DNA of 64,000 nucleotides. Origin: Phycisphaerae bacterium (GTDB taxonomy: Bacteria; Planctomycetota; Phycisphaerae; UBA1845; Fen-1342). The stretch lies in NCBI GenBank assembly GCA_028277645.1, contig JANQFV010000019.1, forward strand, positions 35,994 to 99,993. Direction: 5' to 3'. Of this stretch, positions 23,250 to 32,921 are shown in pieces. The first letter of the stretch is position 1. Each line of letters starts with the position of its first letter. The position numbers were made by a program, and so were the translations under genes. The notes beneath the pieces were generated by a model, which saw nothing but the letters and a program-made list of their open reading frames with translations, was not told where the DNA came from and did no database searches.

Positions 23250-24560
23250 CTACGGGCACGCGATCGGCAGCGGGTTCGTCGTCAGCAAATCCACGAACGG
23301 GTTGATGTCCTCAAACCCCACGCTGCCGTTACCGTCGACGTCGGCGTTGTCGCCCGTACCATCGCAGTAGATTCCGTCCACGAGCGCCCCTACAAACCCG
23401 TTGATGTCGCCGAAGTCCACCTGCCCGTCACAGTTGGCATCGCCCGGGCAGGGCTGCGGACCGGCGCACGGATCCGGGTCACATTCGGTTTGCGATCCCA
23501 TCCACGTGCCGCTCACGCTGTCGCATTGCGCCTGCGTCTGTCCGCCGAAACAGATCGTACCGACACAACAGGCGCCGACCGGCTGCGGACATGGGTTTGG
23601 ATCACAACTCGAGCCCGGTCCGAGGAACGTGCCGCCCTGCGCCGTGCATTCAAAGCCCGCGATCAGCGAGCAGTTCCCGGTCGCCGGATCACAGCACGCG
23701 CCCGGCACACAGACATCGTTGTCGCAGTCCGTGCCATCGCCGGCGTACGTGCCGCTGGCTACAATGCACTGCGCTTCGGTCGTCAGTTGCAGGCAGCCCG
23801 CACCAATGCAGCACGCGCCGCGCGCGGTGCAGGTGATTTCGCCGCAGGTCATCCCTTCGTAGAACACGTCGCCGAACAGCGCGCAGTCGCCGGCCTCGAC
23901 GTCGCCGTCACAGATACCCGTCGCGTGACAGCAGGCACCGGTCGCTTCCTGACAATCGATGACCGCGCGAATGAAGAAGTCGCCCGAGGCACCGAACGAG
24001 CAAAGATCAGCCCACGAACCGCCCGAAGTCTGCACCGCGTTCTTGCCCGGCTGACATCCGTCTGCATCTGTGACGACACTCGGACCAAGCGCCGGCGGCG
24101 TGTCCAGAAACGTGAACGAGACCACGAACACTTCGCCTTCGGAGACCGGCACCTGAATCGGTATCGAGCTTTGTTCATCCATGTAGCGAAACTCATTCAG
24201 GTAATTGTCGCTGAGCACGGGACCGAGCAGCTCCATCGGTTGAAACGGCGATACATTGTTGATGTAGAGCGGTCCCGGCGTCGGAAACGTGCCTGCCTGA
24301 TATACGCGAATGGCGTCACCCAACGTCTGCGGCTCACCACCAAAGAACGACCGCCAGAAGATCTGAATCGCCACGATGTCGCCGTCGCACGGCGCGGTCA
24401 GCCACGCGGCGGCCGATTCGCCCGCCACAAAGCCGGGCAGGATGATCCCATCGCCGCCGGCGATGAGCGAATCGTTCTGGACCACAACCTCTTCCGCCAG
24501 AACCGGCGTACACAGCAACGCAGCCGCAGCCAGAGCGCCGGCGAGCTTTGCAAATCTCAT
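23250..24560 (-). CDS. Secreted protein with four Cys-rich GACC repeats and dockerin-like tag
   Basis: 436 aa. GGAGG lies 7-8 nt before the ATG. The signal peptide is clear (KLAGALAAAALLCTPVLAEE). Residues about 25-205 form a beta-rich domain without recognised family. Residues about 208-370 hold four tandem repeats of about 40 residues, each starting G-A-C-C and carrying six or so cysteines, probably disulphide-linked outside the cell. The C-terminal ~65 residues are the dockerin-like tag (GDANCDGQVDFGDINGFV ... LLTTNPLPIACP). The function is presumably structural or adhesive at the surface; this is inference. It is followed on the same strand by the truncated gene. Confidence 0.8.
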   Translation of the reverse strand: MRFAKLAGALAAAALLCTPVLAEEVVVQNDSLIAGGDGIILPGFVAGESAAAWLTAPCDGDIVAIQIFWRSFFGGEPQTLGDAIRVYQAGTFPTPGPLYINNVSPFQPMELLGPVLSDNYLNEFRYMDEQSSIPIQVPVSEGEVFVVSFTFLDTPPALGPSVVTDADGCQPGKNAVQTSGGSWADLCSFGASGDFFIRAVIDCQEATGACCHATGICDGDVEAGDCALFGDVFYEGMTCGEITCTARGACCIGAGCLQLTTEAQCIVASGTYAGDGTDCDNDVCVPGACCDPATGNCSLIAGFECTAQGGTFLGPGSSCDPNPCPQPVGACCVGTICFGGQTQAQCDSVSGTWMGSQTECDPDPCAGPQPCPGDANCDGQVDFGDINGFVGALVDGIYCDGTGDNADVDGNGSVGFEDINPFVDLLTTNPLPIACP

Positions 24561-24726
24561 TGTCGACCTCCGTTGGGGGACTCAGCGCATGGGTCTTTCA
24601 CCCACTCATTATTCGTCGGACCCAGGTGCATAATCAACGAAAAAGCACCCCGATTCGGCATTATGAGACGAACCGCCGGACACCGGCCCGCGAGAGGAGC
24701 GGTACTGCCGTCGGGCGATATCAGTA

Positions 24727-26043
24727 TCACGGTATCAATAGGGCCACAAACGGGTTGATGTCGCCAAAGCCCACAGTCGTATCGCCGTCGATGTCCGCGT
24801 TATACCAGTTGCAGTCCGGAAACACGGCCGAGTAGATGGCCGGGCCGTCCACCAGCGCCAACACAAACGGGTTGATGTCAGCGAAGTCCACGACGTGATC
24901 GCAGTTCATATCGCCGGGGAACGAACGAATCCCATGCTCCTCAGCGCAAATGACCGCGTCATTGCAGACGATGAAATCCAGCGCGTCGACATTGTCGCCC
25001 AGCGCGCCCAGCCCGAGTTCATCCGCGCGCATGAACGTCGACGGCGGAAACCCATACTCGACGATGTAGACGTCCGCGGCGGGTGCATCAGGACTGGCGC
25101 CGGGGATTTGCCCCAGCGACGGCGAGCCCGGTGCGAGCGAGAAGAGGATCACATCACCCTGGTCGTAGACGCCCGGCATATTGCCGTCCAACACGACCAG
25201 ACCGTCGATGTCGTCCTGCTGCATGAGGAACAGAGCGCCCGACTGGGCGTACATCTGTGTTTCGGTGGGTTCGAACGGATCCAGCGGGAACGGATTGAAG
25301 AACACGTGCGCACCACTCGGCACGCTGCCGCCCGGCAACGTCAGCAACGACGGCGAGAAGCGCGACAGCGAGAAGTACACCATCTCGATCACCGGATCAC
25401 GCCCGGCCTTCGCAGAAGTCTGCGACGTGCCGTTCACGTTGTCCTCGCTGGCAGCACCGGCATTGTCTTGTGCGTGCGACGGCGGATCGGCCGAGAACGA
25501 CGTACCGCCCTCGTTGAAGTTGTTCCGCACCAGCGTGTTGTTCGAGCTGCGGCCGCGCGTCTTCGTCGTCCCGTCCAGACCCCGCAGCGTCGTGCTCATG
25601 AACTGATCGCCCGCTGCCTGGCCACGAAACGCCTGGTCCCCGGCATTGAACGGCACACCGAGTTGCACGAGCAGCGGATCAGGACCGACGGCGCCCTGCG
25701 TGCTGCGACTGACGGAAAACAGCACGGCAATCGAGTCACCCGCGATCGGCATCATCGCCGGAAACGCCAGCGCGTCGATGTCGTCCTCGATATCGTTCAG
25801 ACCGAGTGCAGTGCCCGGCAAGACCGACGTGCCCTCAAACAATCCATCTCGCGCGTTGTAGGTGCCATCGATCACATTCGGCGAGTTGACGTCGAACGTG
25901 TACACCGGCGCCGGCAACGGAATCCACGGCGGAGACGCGAGCGCCCCCGGCCCGGACAACCCGAGCGAGAACCAGATCAACAATGCGATCCCGAACACGT
26001 TCCGCAACTCGCGAAACGGCCTGTGTGTGGCCGAGCTTCTCAT
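24727..26043 (-). CDS. Secreted protein with divergent dockerin-like end
   Basis: 438 aa. I took MRSSATHRPF at 26043 as the start: GGAG and GAGG precede it, and a membrane-type signal (VFGIALLIWFSLGLSGPGALA) follows. The open frame runs further to 26109 without support. The body (about 40-365) is beta-rich, with Asp-rich loops and repeated phrases such as DDIDALAF, QDDIDGLVVL and DNVDALDFIV, suggesting internal repeats. The C-terminus has two dockerin-type loops (GDMNCDHVVDFADINPFV and DGDTTVGFGDINPFVALL), but lacks the TTNPLP closing motif of its relatives. Family of the body is not recognised. Confidence 0.7.
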   Translation of the reverse strand: MRSSATHRPFRELRNVFGIALLIWFSLGLSGPGALASPPWIPLPAPVYTFDVNSPNVIDGTYNARDGLFEGTSVLPGTALGLNDIEDDIDALAFPAMMPIAGDSIAVLFSVSRSTQGAVGPDPLLVQLGVPFNAGDQAFRGQAAGDQFMSTTLRGLDGTTKTRGRSSNNTLVRNNFNEGGTSFSADPPSHAQDNAGAASEDNVNGTSQTSAKAGRDPVIEMVYFSLSRFSPSLLTLPGGSVPSGAHVFFNPFPLDPFEPTETQMYAQSGALFLMQQDDIDGLVVLDGNMPGVYDQGDVILFSLAPGSPSLGQIPGASPDAPAADVYIVEYGFPPSTFMRADELGLGALGDNVDALDFIVCNDAVICAEEHGIRSFPGDMNCDHVVDFADINPFVLALVDGPAIYSAVFPDCNWYNADIDGDTTVGFGDINPFVALLIP

Positions 26044-26130
26044 CGCCTCGTCTCCGTGGACTTGCGACGGCGTCGCAGGCCCGCATCCCAGCGCGCGCAC
26101 CTTCGACACCCGCCTTTATCATACTCCCGC

Positions 26131-29025
26131 TCAGTGCTGTCCGGCACGCTTTTCTGTCCAGAACCCGAGCAGGGCCAGCGCTTGGTACGTGTAGCGCTGC
26201 TCTCCATCGAATGCCCGATAAGCCTCACGCATCTGCTCTACCGCAAGCTCTTGCTCGCCGGCCGCCCAATTCAGCGCCGCCACATGGAAGTACGCTTCCC
26301 CCCATAACTTCCATGGTGCCGCAACCTCATCTGCGAGCGTTTCGAGCGCGGTCACGTCCCGTTGGCCCCGACACAGGCCGTAGAGCGCCCGCAGCCACGC
26401 TTCGTCCTGCGGCGGCGTCAGACCGACGTGATATTCAACGCCGTCCTGCCAGTGCTCCAGCAGCAGCTCCGCCTCGGCCGCCGCACCCGTCAGCCGCAGG
26501 CAGGTCGCCGACCAGATCACGGCCCACGCGACACCGGGATGCTCGTCCAGGAGCGCGGCGGCGTGATCATGTGCGGCGTCCGTTTCGCCCATCGCCGCCA
26601 GGACCCAGGCGGGATACACGTGCTCGTAAAACGGGTCGTTTTCATCGTAGCCCGCGCACGCGTCCAGATCGGCTAGTGCTCCTTCGTAGTCGCCCGTCCA
26701 ATAGCGCAGCCGCCAGCGGTAGTGATGCCCCTCCCAAGCCTGCAGGTCGTGTGGCGCGTGCGCGATGGCGCGCGTTCGGGCAGCGATCGCTTCCTCGTAG
26801 AGCCCCAGGCTCTCGAGCGCCTCGGCTTCCGCCGTGATGCAGCGCTCATCGTCAGCGACAAGCTCCTGACCGCGGCGCGCCCAATCGAGCGCCTGCGCGA
26901 AATACTCATCCGCAATGTCGCCCCGCGTTCCTACGCTCCCGCGATAGATCTCGGCCGTGAGCCGGTGCGCGATCGACAGCAGGTAGTGCGGATATGCCTC
27001 GTAGTAGCCGTTGTCCGCGAGCAGTTCCAGGCTCGACACGGCATCAGCAAATGACTCCGGCTTCCGCGTTACGTAAAGCTGCTGGTTCCGTGCCCGCGCC
27101 AAGTGCAACAGGGCCTGCGGGTAAAACCCTGCTGCACCGGCCCGTAGCTCGTTCGCGCGACGATACGAAACCACCGCTTCGTCCGGCTGGTCGAAGTGCA
27201 GCGCCAGACCGCGGAAGAACCACTCGTCAGCCGTGGTCGGAGGCCCGCGCGACTCCGCCTCCGCGAGCCGCTCCAGTGCCAGCGCGTTCTGTTCGTCTTC
27301 GCCGAGCACCCACGCCAGCATGTAGCGTGGTCGCAAGTCGTGCGGGTTTATCGCGATCGCCTGTTCGAGCGCCTCGATCGCCGCCGGCCATTCGAGCCGC
27401 CCAATCAGCGCCAGACCGCGCACAACGTGCAGCTCGCGCTCCGGTGCTCCCAGGCCCGCCGCGCGTTCAATATCGTCCCACACCAGCCCCGGCTCGCGAT
27501 AGTTGACGAAGGCCAGTTGCTCGTAAGCGTCACGCAGCAGACCCAGCCCTTCGCGGCGCTGTGCGGCACTGACGCTCCAGGTCAGTGCCAACGACAACAA
27601 CAACACTGCTGCCGCGCCGCCGATCGCCACCGACAGCGCCTTGTGTCGGCGTACCCACTTGACCGTCTTCTCGATCGGCCCGGCCCGTCTCGACAGGATC
27701 GGTCGCCCATCCGCGAAGCGTCGCAGGTCCTCGGCAAGTTCGCCGGCCGTCACATGCCGTTGACCCGGCTCCTTGCTCAATGCCCGCAAACAGACCGTCT
27801 CCAGGTCGATCGGTACCTGGGGATTCACCCGCCGCGGCGGGATCGGGTCGCGGTGGACGATGTCGTGCATGATCTGCGCGCGATTCTCACCATCGAACGG
27901 CTTCCGCCGCGTCAGCAACTCGTAGAGCGTGACACCCAGGGAGTAGATGTCGGTCGCCCCCTCGATCTGCCGCGTATCACCGCGCACCTGTTCGGGCGAG
28001 AGGTACGCCGGGGTGCCGAGCACCTCGCCGCTCTGTGTCAGGTGCGGCGAATCTGTCAGTCGCGCCAGACCGAAGTCCGTCAGGTACAGCCGACCGTCGT
28101 TGCCGAGCATAATGTTGTGCGGCTTGACATCACGATGAATCACGCCCTGCTGATGCGCGCATTCCAATCCATCCGCGACGTCTGCCACCAGCGCTGCCAG
28201 GTAGCGGAAGTCGGCCCGTGTCCAGTGCGCGGCGTCATCGGCGCTAGTCGGTTCAGCAGTACCACGGTCATCCGCGCTCGGCGTGTCGGCCACAATGTGC
28301 GACGAAGCGCTCCCCGCCCGCGCGCCCCGCGACGTGAACCGCCACCCTGTTGAGCTGTTCCCGCCACTCCGGCTCCGCGCCCGCGTCGAACTCAGCAGGT
28401 CCGGCCGGCTTCGAATAACCTGATCGAGCCCCACGCCGTCGATCAACTCCATCGCGTAGTAGAAGCAGCCGTCCTGCTCGCCTTGGCCGTAGACTGGAAC
28501 GATGTTCGTGTGGTGCACGCGCGCCGCCGCCTGTGCCTCCGCGCGAAAACGCTGCACCGCCATCTGACCGTGCCGCGCGTAGCCTGGCAGCACCTTCAGC
28601 GCCACGACCCGATCGAGCGACACCTGCCGGGCGCGGTAGACAATTCCCATGCCGCCTCGGCCGAGTTCTTCGACGATTTCGAAATCCCCCAGCCGCGAGG
28701 CCGGTGCCCGCGCTGCCGATGCCAGGACCGACTCGAACCCGGTTCGGCTGCGTTCTGACGCCTCCACGCCATGGACGTCGAGCCCTTCGTCGAATCCGAA
28801 CGCATCCCGCAGATCAGCAATCAGAGCGCCGTCGGGCTCTCCCGCGGTCTCCGCCGTGTGCTCGCCGTGCTCGCGGATGACCTCAGTAGCGTGCGTGTGA
28901 CCCGCGGCCCCGGGTGCTGGGGCAGTCTGTGCGTCACCCAGCGTTTGCCCGCACCCGGGGCACGAGCCGCACTCCCCATCGCGGAGTTCAGCGGTTGCAG
29001 CGCAACTTGGACAGGTCACCCGCAT
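26131..29025 (-). CDS. Transmembrane Ser/Thr protein kinase with TPR region
   Basis: 964 aa. Residues 5-26 form a zinc ribbon (CPSC ... CPGC). The Hanks kinase domain spans about 115-455: glycine loop LGRGGMG, K144 (VALKV), catalytic D299 (IHRDVKPHN), D317 (LTDFG). An insert of about 60 low-complexity residues (205-268) interrupts it after the hinge. One transmembrane helix lies at about 470-495, and the remaining ~460 residues look like TPR-type helical repeats outside the membrane. An ECF sigma factor gene sits 114 nt upstream on the same strand, so the kinase may control that sigma factor, as reported for planctomycete kinase-linked ECFs. Confidence 0.9.
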   Translation of the reverse strand: MRVTCPSCAATAELRDGECGSCPGCGQTLGDAQTAPAPGAAGHTHATEVIREHGEHTAETAGEPDGALIADLRDAFGFDEGLDVHGVEASERSRTGFESVLASAARAPASRLGDFEIVEELGRGGMGIVYRARQVSLDRVVALKVLPGYARHGQMAVQRFRAEAQAAARVHHTNIVPVYGQGEQDGCFYYAMELIDGVGLDQVIRSRPDLLSSTRARSRSGGNSSTGWRFTSRGARAGSASSHIVADTPSADDRGTAEPTSADDAAHWTRADFRYLAALVADVADGLECAHQQGVIHRDVKPHNIMLGNDGRLYLTDFGLARLTDSPHLTQSGEVLGTPAYLSPEQVRGDTRQIEGATDIYSLGVTLYELLTRRKPFDGENRAQIMHDIVHRDPIPPRRVNPQVPIDLETVCLRALSKEPGQRHVTAGELAEDLRRFADGRPILSRRAGPIEKTVKWVRRHKALSVAIGGAAAVLLLSLALTWSVSAAQRREGLGLLRDAYEQLAFVNYREPGLVWDDIERAAGLGAPERELHVVRGLALIGRLEWPAAIEALEQAIAINPHDLRPRYMLAWVLGEDEQNALALERLAEAESRGPPTTADEWFFRGLALHFDQPDEAVVSYRRANELRAGAAGFYPQALLHLARARNQQLYVTRKPESFADAVSSLELLADNGYYEAYPHYLLSIAHRLTAEIYRGSVGTRGDIADEYFAQALDWARRGQELVADDERCITAEAEALESLGLYEEAIAARTRAIAHAPHDLQAWEGHHYRWRLRYWTGDYEGALADLDACAGYDENDPFYEHVYPAWVLAAMGETDAAHDHAAALLDEHPGVAWAVIWSATCLRLTGAAAEAELLLEHWQDGVEYHVGLTPPQDEAWLRALYGLCRGQRDVTALETLADEVAAPWKLWGEAYFHVAALNWAAGEQELAVEQMREAYRAFDGEQRYTYQALALLGFWTEKRAGQH

Positions 29026-29139
29026 TGCATCCGATCCAGTCCGTTGCCCCTATTCGGAACGTAGACGCCCCACTGCCGAATCTGACACGAAACTTGTCGC
29101 AGCCCAGCGCCACCGGTCATCAACCGATGCGGAGGCCGC

Positions 29140-29736
29140 TCATAGATCCCCATCCGGGTCCGCTTCCGCCAAACGGCCCTTAAGTGCTTTCAGCACACGG
29201 CTTTTTGCCTGATAGATGCTCGACTTCCCCATCTCGAGCTCAGCGGCGACGTCATCCACCGCCCGTCCCGCTAGCACGTGCTGCTCGAACGCCTGGAGTG
29301 TCTTGCTCTCGAACTCTCCCGCGATCCGACGCATGGCCCACCGCAAGCGGTTAAGCTGCCACTCGCGCTCCCAGCGCGCGTCGGCGGTGGCCTCTTTTTC
29401 GGACGACACATGGTCGAACTTCTGCGGGTCCAGAACCGCCGGCTGGCGGGCCTGCCGGTTCGCCCGGCGACCCAGCGCGTGTATGACCGCAGCCCGTAAG
29501 TAACTGCGAAAACGCCCCTTACGAGCATCATACTCAAAGCCGCCCAACGCCTTGAACAGATACATCTCAACTTCCTGCACGACGTCCTCGGCGTCCGCGT
29601 GCCCAGCGCCCCGCACCCGGGCATAGCGATAGAGCAACTGCCCATAGCGGTCGTGGAACTCTTCCCAGCTCAGAGCGTCACCCCGATCCCGAAGGCGCAG
29701 CAACAGTGTTACCCGAGTGGTGTCGGAGTCGCTCAT
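29140..29736 (-). CDS. ECF-like sigma factor linked to the kinase
   Basis: 198 aa. The ATG at 29736 was chosen; a GTG two codons upstream is possible. Region 2 is visible at about 18-90 (SWEEFHDRYGQLLYRYAR, DVVQEVEMYLFKAL) and region 4 at about 140-190 (VDDVAAELEMGKSSIYQAK). No zinc-finger anti-sigma is adjacent. The downstream gene is a transmembrane Hanks kinase, which may replace the anti-sigma by phosphorylation-based control. Divergent from a tagged secreted protein across 198 nt. Confidence 0.85.
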   Translation of the reverse strand: MSDSDTTRVTLLLRLRDRGDALSWEEFHDRYGQLLYRYARVRGAGHADAEDVVQEVEMYLFKALGGFEYDARKGRFRSYLRAAVIHALGRRANRQARQPAVLDPQKFDHVSSEKEATADARWEREWQLNRLRWAMRRIAGEFESKTLQAFEQHVLAGRAVDDVAAELEMGKSSIYQAKSRVLKALKGRLAEADPDGDL

Positions 29737-29934
29737 GCCCACAATTCTCGCCGAACGTCGCCGCCCTCACAAGGGAAACCCGACGCCGGTGAGTTTTGTC
29801 ACGAAAATGCAACAACCTCTGTCAGATCGCCCACAACCCCGTCTATTCCACCGTAACCCGACGCGGGTTCGGGCATCACCGAAGGGAGTTCGATCATCGT
29901 CCCGATCGACGCCATGACTGAAGGAGTGCAGATC

Positions 29935-31935
29935 ATGAGAACGCGAACAACGTACGTCTTGATTCCGGCTATCGCGCTGAGCCTGACCCTTGCGGCGACG
30001 GCCGCCGCCCAGTTCGACGAAGCCTGTTGCTTCCCCGACGGCTCGTGTACGGAGATGAAACCCGACGACTGTATCAACGCCGGCGGCCAACCCCAGGGCG
30101 CCGGCACAGATTGTGGAAACGTCGATTGCCCGGCCGGTGAGGTCGCCTGTTGCCTCCCGAGCGGGTTCTGCGTCTATACGACGACCAGCCAGTGCTTCGC
30201 CTCGGGCGGCTACGTCCCGCCGGGCGGCCTCTGCCTCGGTGACGGTAACAGCAACGGGATCGACGACGCCTGCGAGGATCTCGACCTCGAACCCTGCTGC
30301 TTGACCGACGGCACGTGCCAACTCGTCCCGATCGGCGATTGCGCCTTCCTCGGTTTCCCGCCGCCCGGTGGCGTCTGCCTGGGCGACGGAGACGGCAACG
30401 GTGTCGACGATGCATGCGAGCAGCAGCAGACGATCGCGTGCTGCCTGCCTGACGGTTCGTGCGCCATCATGGGCCCGTTCGCTTGCTGGGCTGCCGGTGG
30501 ATTCCCCACTCCGGGTGGCATCTGCCTCGGCGACGCGAACGCCAATGGCATCGATGACGCCTGCGAAGTCCCGACCGACGACGGCTACGCGCTCGAGTTC
30601 TCCGTCGATATCGGCAGCGACCGCGAACTGTCTGATCCGTTCATGGACGGCGACGAAGGCTTCGATCCGGGCGACGTCTACTGGTGGAAGAGCCTGTCCG
30701 TTGATCCGCCGGGTCGCGATGGCTTCAAGGATGATTTCTTCATCTTCAGCAGCGACCCGTTCCCGGATGCCCCGGATGCGGCGCTCGCGACGGCCGTCCC
30801 GGTCGGCAGTGGTAGCATCCAGGACTACTACGAGTACTTTGATCTCGATGGACACGACCAGATCGATCTCGACCTGTACGAGTTGCAGTGGATTCCGCCG
30901 GATCAATTGAGCACGCCGATTCCGGGCATCAGCTCGCCCTGCATCCACACGCCGGACCACCTGCTGATCTCGTTCGACGATGATCAGGCGCCGGGTTGGC
31001 CGGCCGGCAACGTTCCGGTGACGGCTCCGTCCCCCGCAGGCGGTCTGTACGGCATGACCGCAGCCGCGGACGAGGTCATCGGTGTCGACCTGCTCGGTCC
31101 GATACCGTATGTGATCGGGAGCGTGTACCCGTTCGCCAACGAGAAGGACGTCCACGACAGCCTCGAACCGAATCCGGATGCCGGTGAAGAAGAGGATGAT
31201 GACGTCGACTCGCTCGACATCGTTCGCAGCACGTACGCGTGCCCGGTTTGGTACTTCTCGCCTGACCACGAGGCCAACCTGACGCTCGATCCGGGCGGTA
31301 TCTATCAGGTCACGCCGTTCGGTCCGGTGCAGATCATCGACGAGGCGATCCACCTGGGCCTGGCCGAGTCGACGGACATCGACGCGTTCGAGTTCGTGAA
31401 CATCCCCAATCCGGATGGCACGGCCGCCGCCTTCGGCATCGTGTTCAGCGTGGACGACGACGATCCGCTCACGGCGGTCGACGAGTCGGGCGGTTTGAGT
31501 CCCGGCGTGGTTTACGGCTCGCTCTTCCTGGGCACGTCGTTCCCGATCAGCCAGGATGACTTTGGCGATGACATCGATGCGATCACGGCTTGGATCGAGT
31601 CGCTCGAACCCCAGATTCCGACCGGTGCGTGCTGCACGGCCGGCGTGTGCTCGATCACGGATTTCGCTTCGTGTGTCGCTGGTGGCGGCTACTACAAGGG
31701 TGACTTCACCGTCTGCGGTCCGGGTGCCTGCATCTGCCGCGGCGACGCGAACTGCGATGGCGTGATCGACTTCGGTGACATCAACGCCTTTGTCGACGCC
31801 TTGTTGAACGGCAACTACTGCGACGGCACCGGTGAAAACGCCGACGTCAACGGCAATGGTTCCGTCGGTTTCGACGACATCAATCCGTTCGTCAACCTGC
31901 TGACGACGAACCCGCTGCCGATCATCTGTCCGTAA
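29935..31935 (+). CDS. Secreted Cys-rich / TSP3-like repeat protein with dockerin-like tag
   Basis: 666 aa. AAGGAG at 29921-29926 sets the ATG at 29935. A signal peptide (to about ATAAAQ) is followed by four Cys-rich repeats (C-C-x-P-x-G-x-C). The last three each run into calcium-loop-like phrases, for example LGDGNSNGIDDACE, typical of thrombospondin type 3 repeats. Residues about 215-560 form one large Asp-rich beta region of unknown family. One more GACC repeat precedes the dockerin-like tag (GDANCDGVIDFGDINAFV ... LLTTNPLPIICP). It is probably calcium-stabilised and surface-exposed; the role is unknown. A long minus-strand open frame over this gene is a composition artefact. Confidence 0.8.
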   Translation: MRTRTTYVLIPAIALSLTLAATAAAQFDEACCFPDGSCTEMKPDDCINAGGQPQGAGTDCGNVDCPAGEVACCLPSGFCVYTTTSQCFASGGYVPPGGLCLGDGNSNGIDDACEDLDLEPCCLTDGTCQLVPIGDCAFLGFPPPGGVCLGDGDGNGVDDACEQQQTIACCLPDGSCAIMGPFACWAAGGFPTPGGICLGDANANGIDDACEVPTDDGYALEFSVDIGSDRELSDPFMDGDEGFDPGDVYWWKSLSVDPPGRDGFKDDFFIFSSDPFPDAPDAALATAVPVGSGSIQDYYEYFDLDGHDQIDLDLYELQWIPPDQLSTPIPGISSPCIHTPDHLLISFDDDQAPGWPAGNVPVTAPSPAGGLYGMTAAADEVIGVDLLGPIPYVIGSVYPFANEKDVHDSLEPNPDAGEEEDDDVDSLDIVRSTYACPVWYFSPDHEANLTLDPGGIYQVTPFGPVQIIDEAIHLGLAESTDIDAFEFVNIPNPDGTAAAFGIVFSVDDDDPLTAVDESGGLSPGVVYGSLFLGTSFPISQDDFGDDIDAITAWIESLEPQIPTGACCTAGVCSITDFASCVAGGGYYKGDFTVCGPGACICRGDANCDGVIDFGDINAFVDALLNGNYCDGTGENADVNGNGSVGFDDINPFVNLLTTNPLPIICP

Positions 31936-31955
31936 CGGGCAACGACGGCAGGACG

Positions 31956-32008
31956 GCGCACATACGCGGGCACGTGGCGGCAACGTCGCGTGCCCGCCGT
32001 GCGTGCGC
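31956..32008. terminator. Bidirectional terminator hairpin
   Basis: Inner 9-bp arms GCGGGCACG/CGTGCCCGC are extended by outer arms that match 8 of 10. It fills the 91-nt gap between convergent genes ending at 31935 and 32027. Confidence 0.55.
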
Positions 32009-32026
32009 GGCACGCCATTGACGGTA

Positions 32027-32848
32027 TCACTCGGGTAGGTCGTCGTCGCGGGTGGCGATCCAGGGCGCGACGGTATCGCGAATCCACGCCGGGCTGCGCA
32101 GGTAGTCCAGGTGATCGCCGCTATTCCCGTTGGCGACCATGCCCGGCTCCCAGGAGATGTGCAGCAGCTTCTCGTGTTCGGTCGTGAAACCAATGCGGGC
32201 TGCGGGTGATTCGTATGCCCCGTCGATGGTACCCAGATCGCCGACGAGCTCGACGGCAAGCGCGTCCACGGGTGACCAATAGACGATCACGTGCTGCGTG
32301 ACGCGCTCGAGCATCGCTTGCAGGTCGTAGTCATGCGCGACGCCGGCGCTCATCAGGATCACACGCTCCACAGTGACGTCCGCCGGCAACCGTTCGGTAA
32401 CGAGGATGGCGGTTAGCGCTCCACTTGAGTAGCCGAGCAGCGTCACCGGAGCGCCGGGGTGGTCCGCACGATACGCCGCGATACGCTGGGCCTCCTGCTC
32501 TGACCAGGCTTGCAGCTTGTCGTAGAAGCCGTCCGGCGCGGCCCATTGTTCGAGGTGGTCTCCCCAGGGCATGATCTGGATGGCCTCGGGCCGCCCCGCC
32601 GCCAGCAGACCTTCATAGAACGACTGCATTTCCCACTGGCTGTTGAACGCGCCAGGATACATGACGACCAGTCCGACGGCAAGCTGCTCGTCTGTTGGTG
32701 GCGGCGCTTGCCAGAACACGCATCCGCCTAACACGGAGAGGATAGTCGCGCTCAGCAGCGCGCAGCGTACAGCAAGGCTCGCGCCACAGCGCGCGCGATT
32801 ATGTGCGAAGCGTCGTCTGGGCTCTCGGCGCAGAAGGAACTGGTGCAT
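32027..32848 (-). CDS. Alpha/beta-hydrolase-fold lipoprotein
   Basis: 273 aa. The N-terminal signal ends in LSVLGGC, a good lipobox, so the mature protein is probably a lipoprotein. The alpha/beta-hydrolase core has nucleophile motif GYSSG, a likely acid in YWSPVDALAV, and a His in GDHLDYLRSP. Substrate is unknown; the fold includes esterases and lipases. The gene is convergent with the Cys-rich tagged protein and is followed upstream by an Rrf2 regulator on the same strand. The start codon has no strong ribosome site. Confidence 0.75.
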   Translation of the reverse strand: MHQFLLRREPRRRFAHNRARCGASLAVRCALLSATILSVLGGCVFWQAPPPTDEQLAVGLVVMYPGAFNSQWEMQSFYEGLLAAGRPEAIQIMPWGDHLEQWAAPDGFYDKLQAWSEQEAQRIAAYRADHPGAPVTLLGYSSGALTAILVTERLPADVTVERVILMSAGVAHDYDLQAMLERVTQHVIVYWSPVDALAVELVGDLGTIDGAYESPAARIGFTTEHEKLLHISWEPGMVANGNSGDHLDYLRSPAWIRDTVAPWIATRDDDLPE

Positions 32849-32921
32849 GAGCCAGGACTATCACGTCTGCGGAAGACAGATCAGGATCGTACTGGCACTG
32901 GCGTGCGTTGAGAACGACTGT

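Noticed and set aside
22905..24758. 617-codon plus-strand open frame
   Set aside because: Antisense to the Cys-rich tagged gene; no signal peptide or motif; Arg-rich composition typical of a shadow frame.
29767..32259. 830-codon minus-strand open frame
   Set aside because: It lies antisense to the tagged Cys-rich protein and hydrolase genes, has no start signal or domain, and mirrors the Asp/Val-rich codons of the real gene. High GC makes long antisense frames common here.
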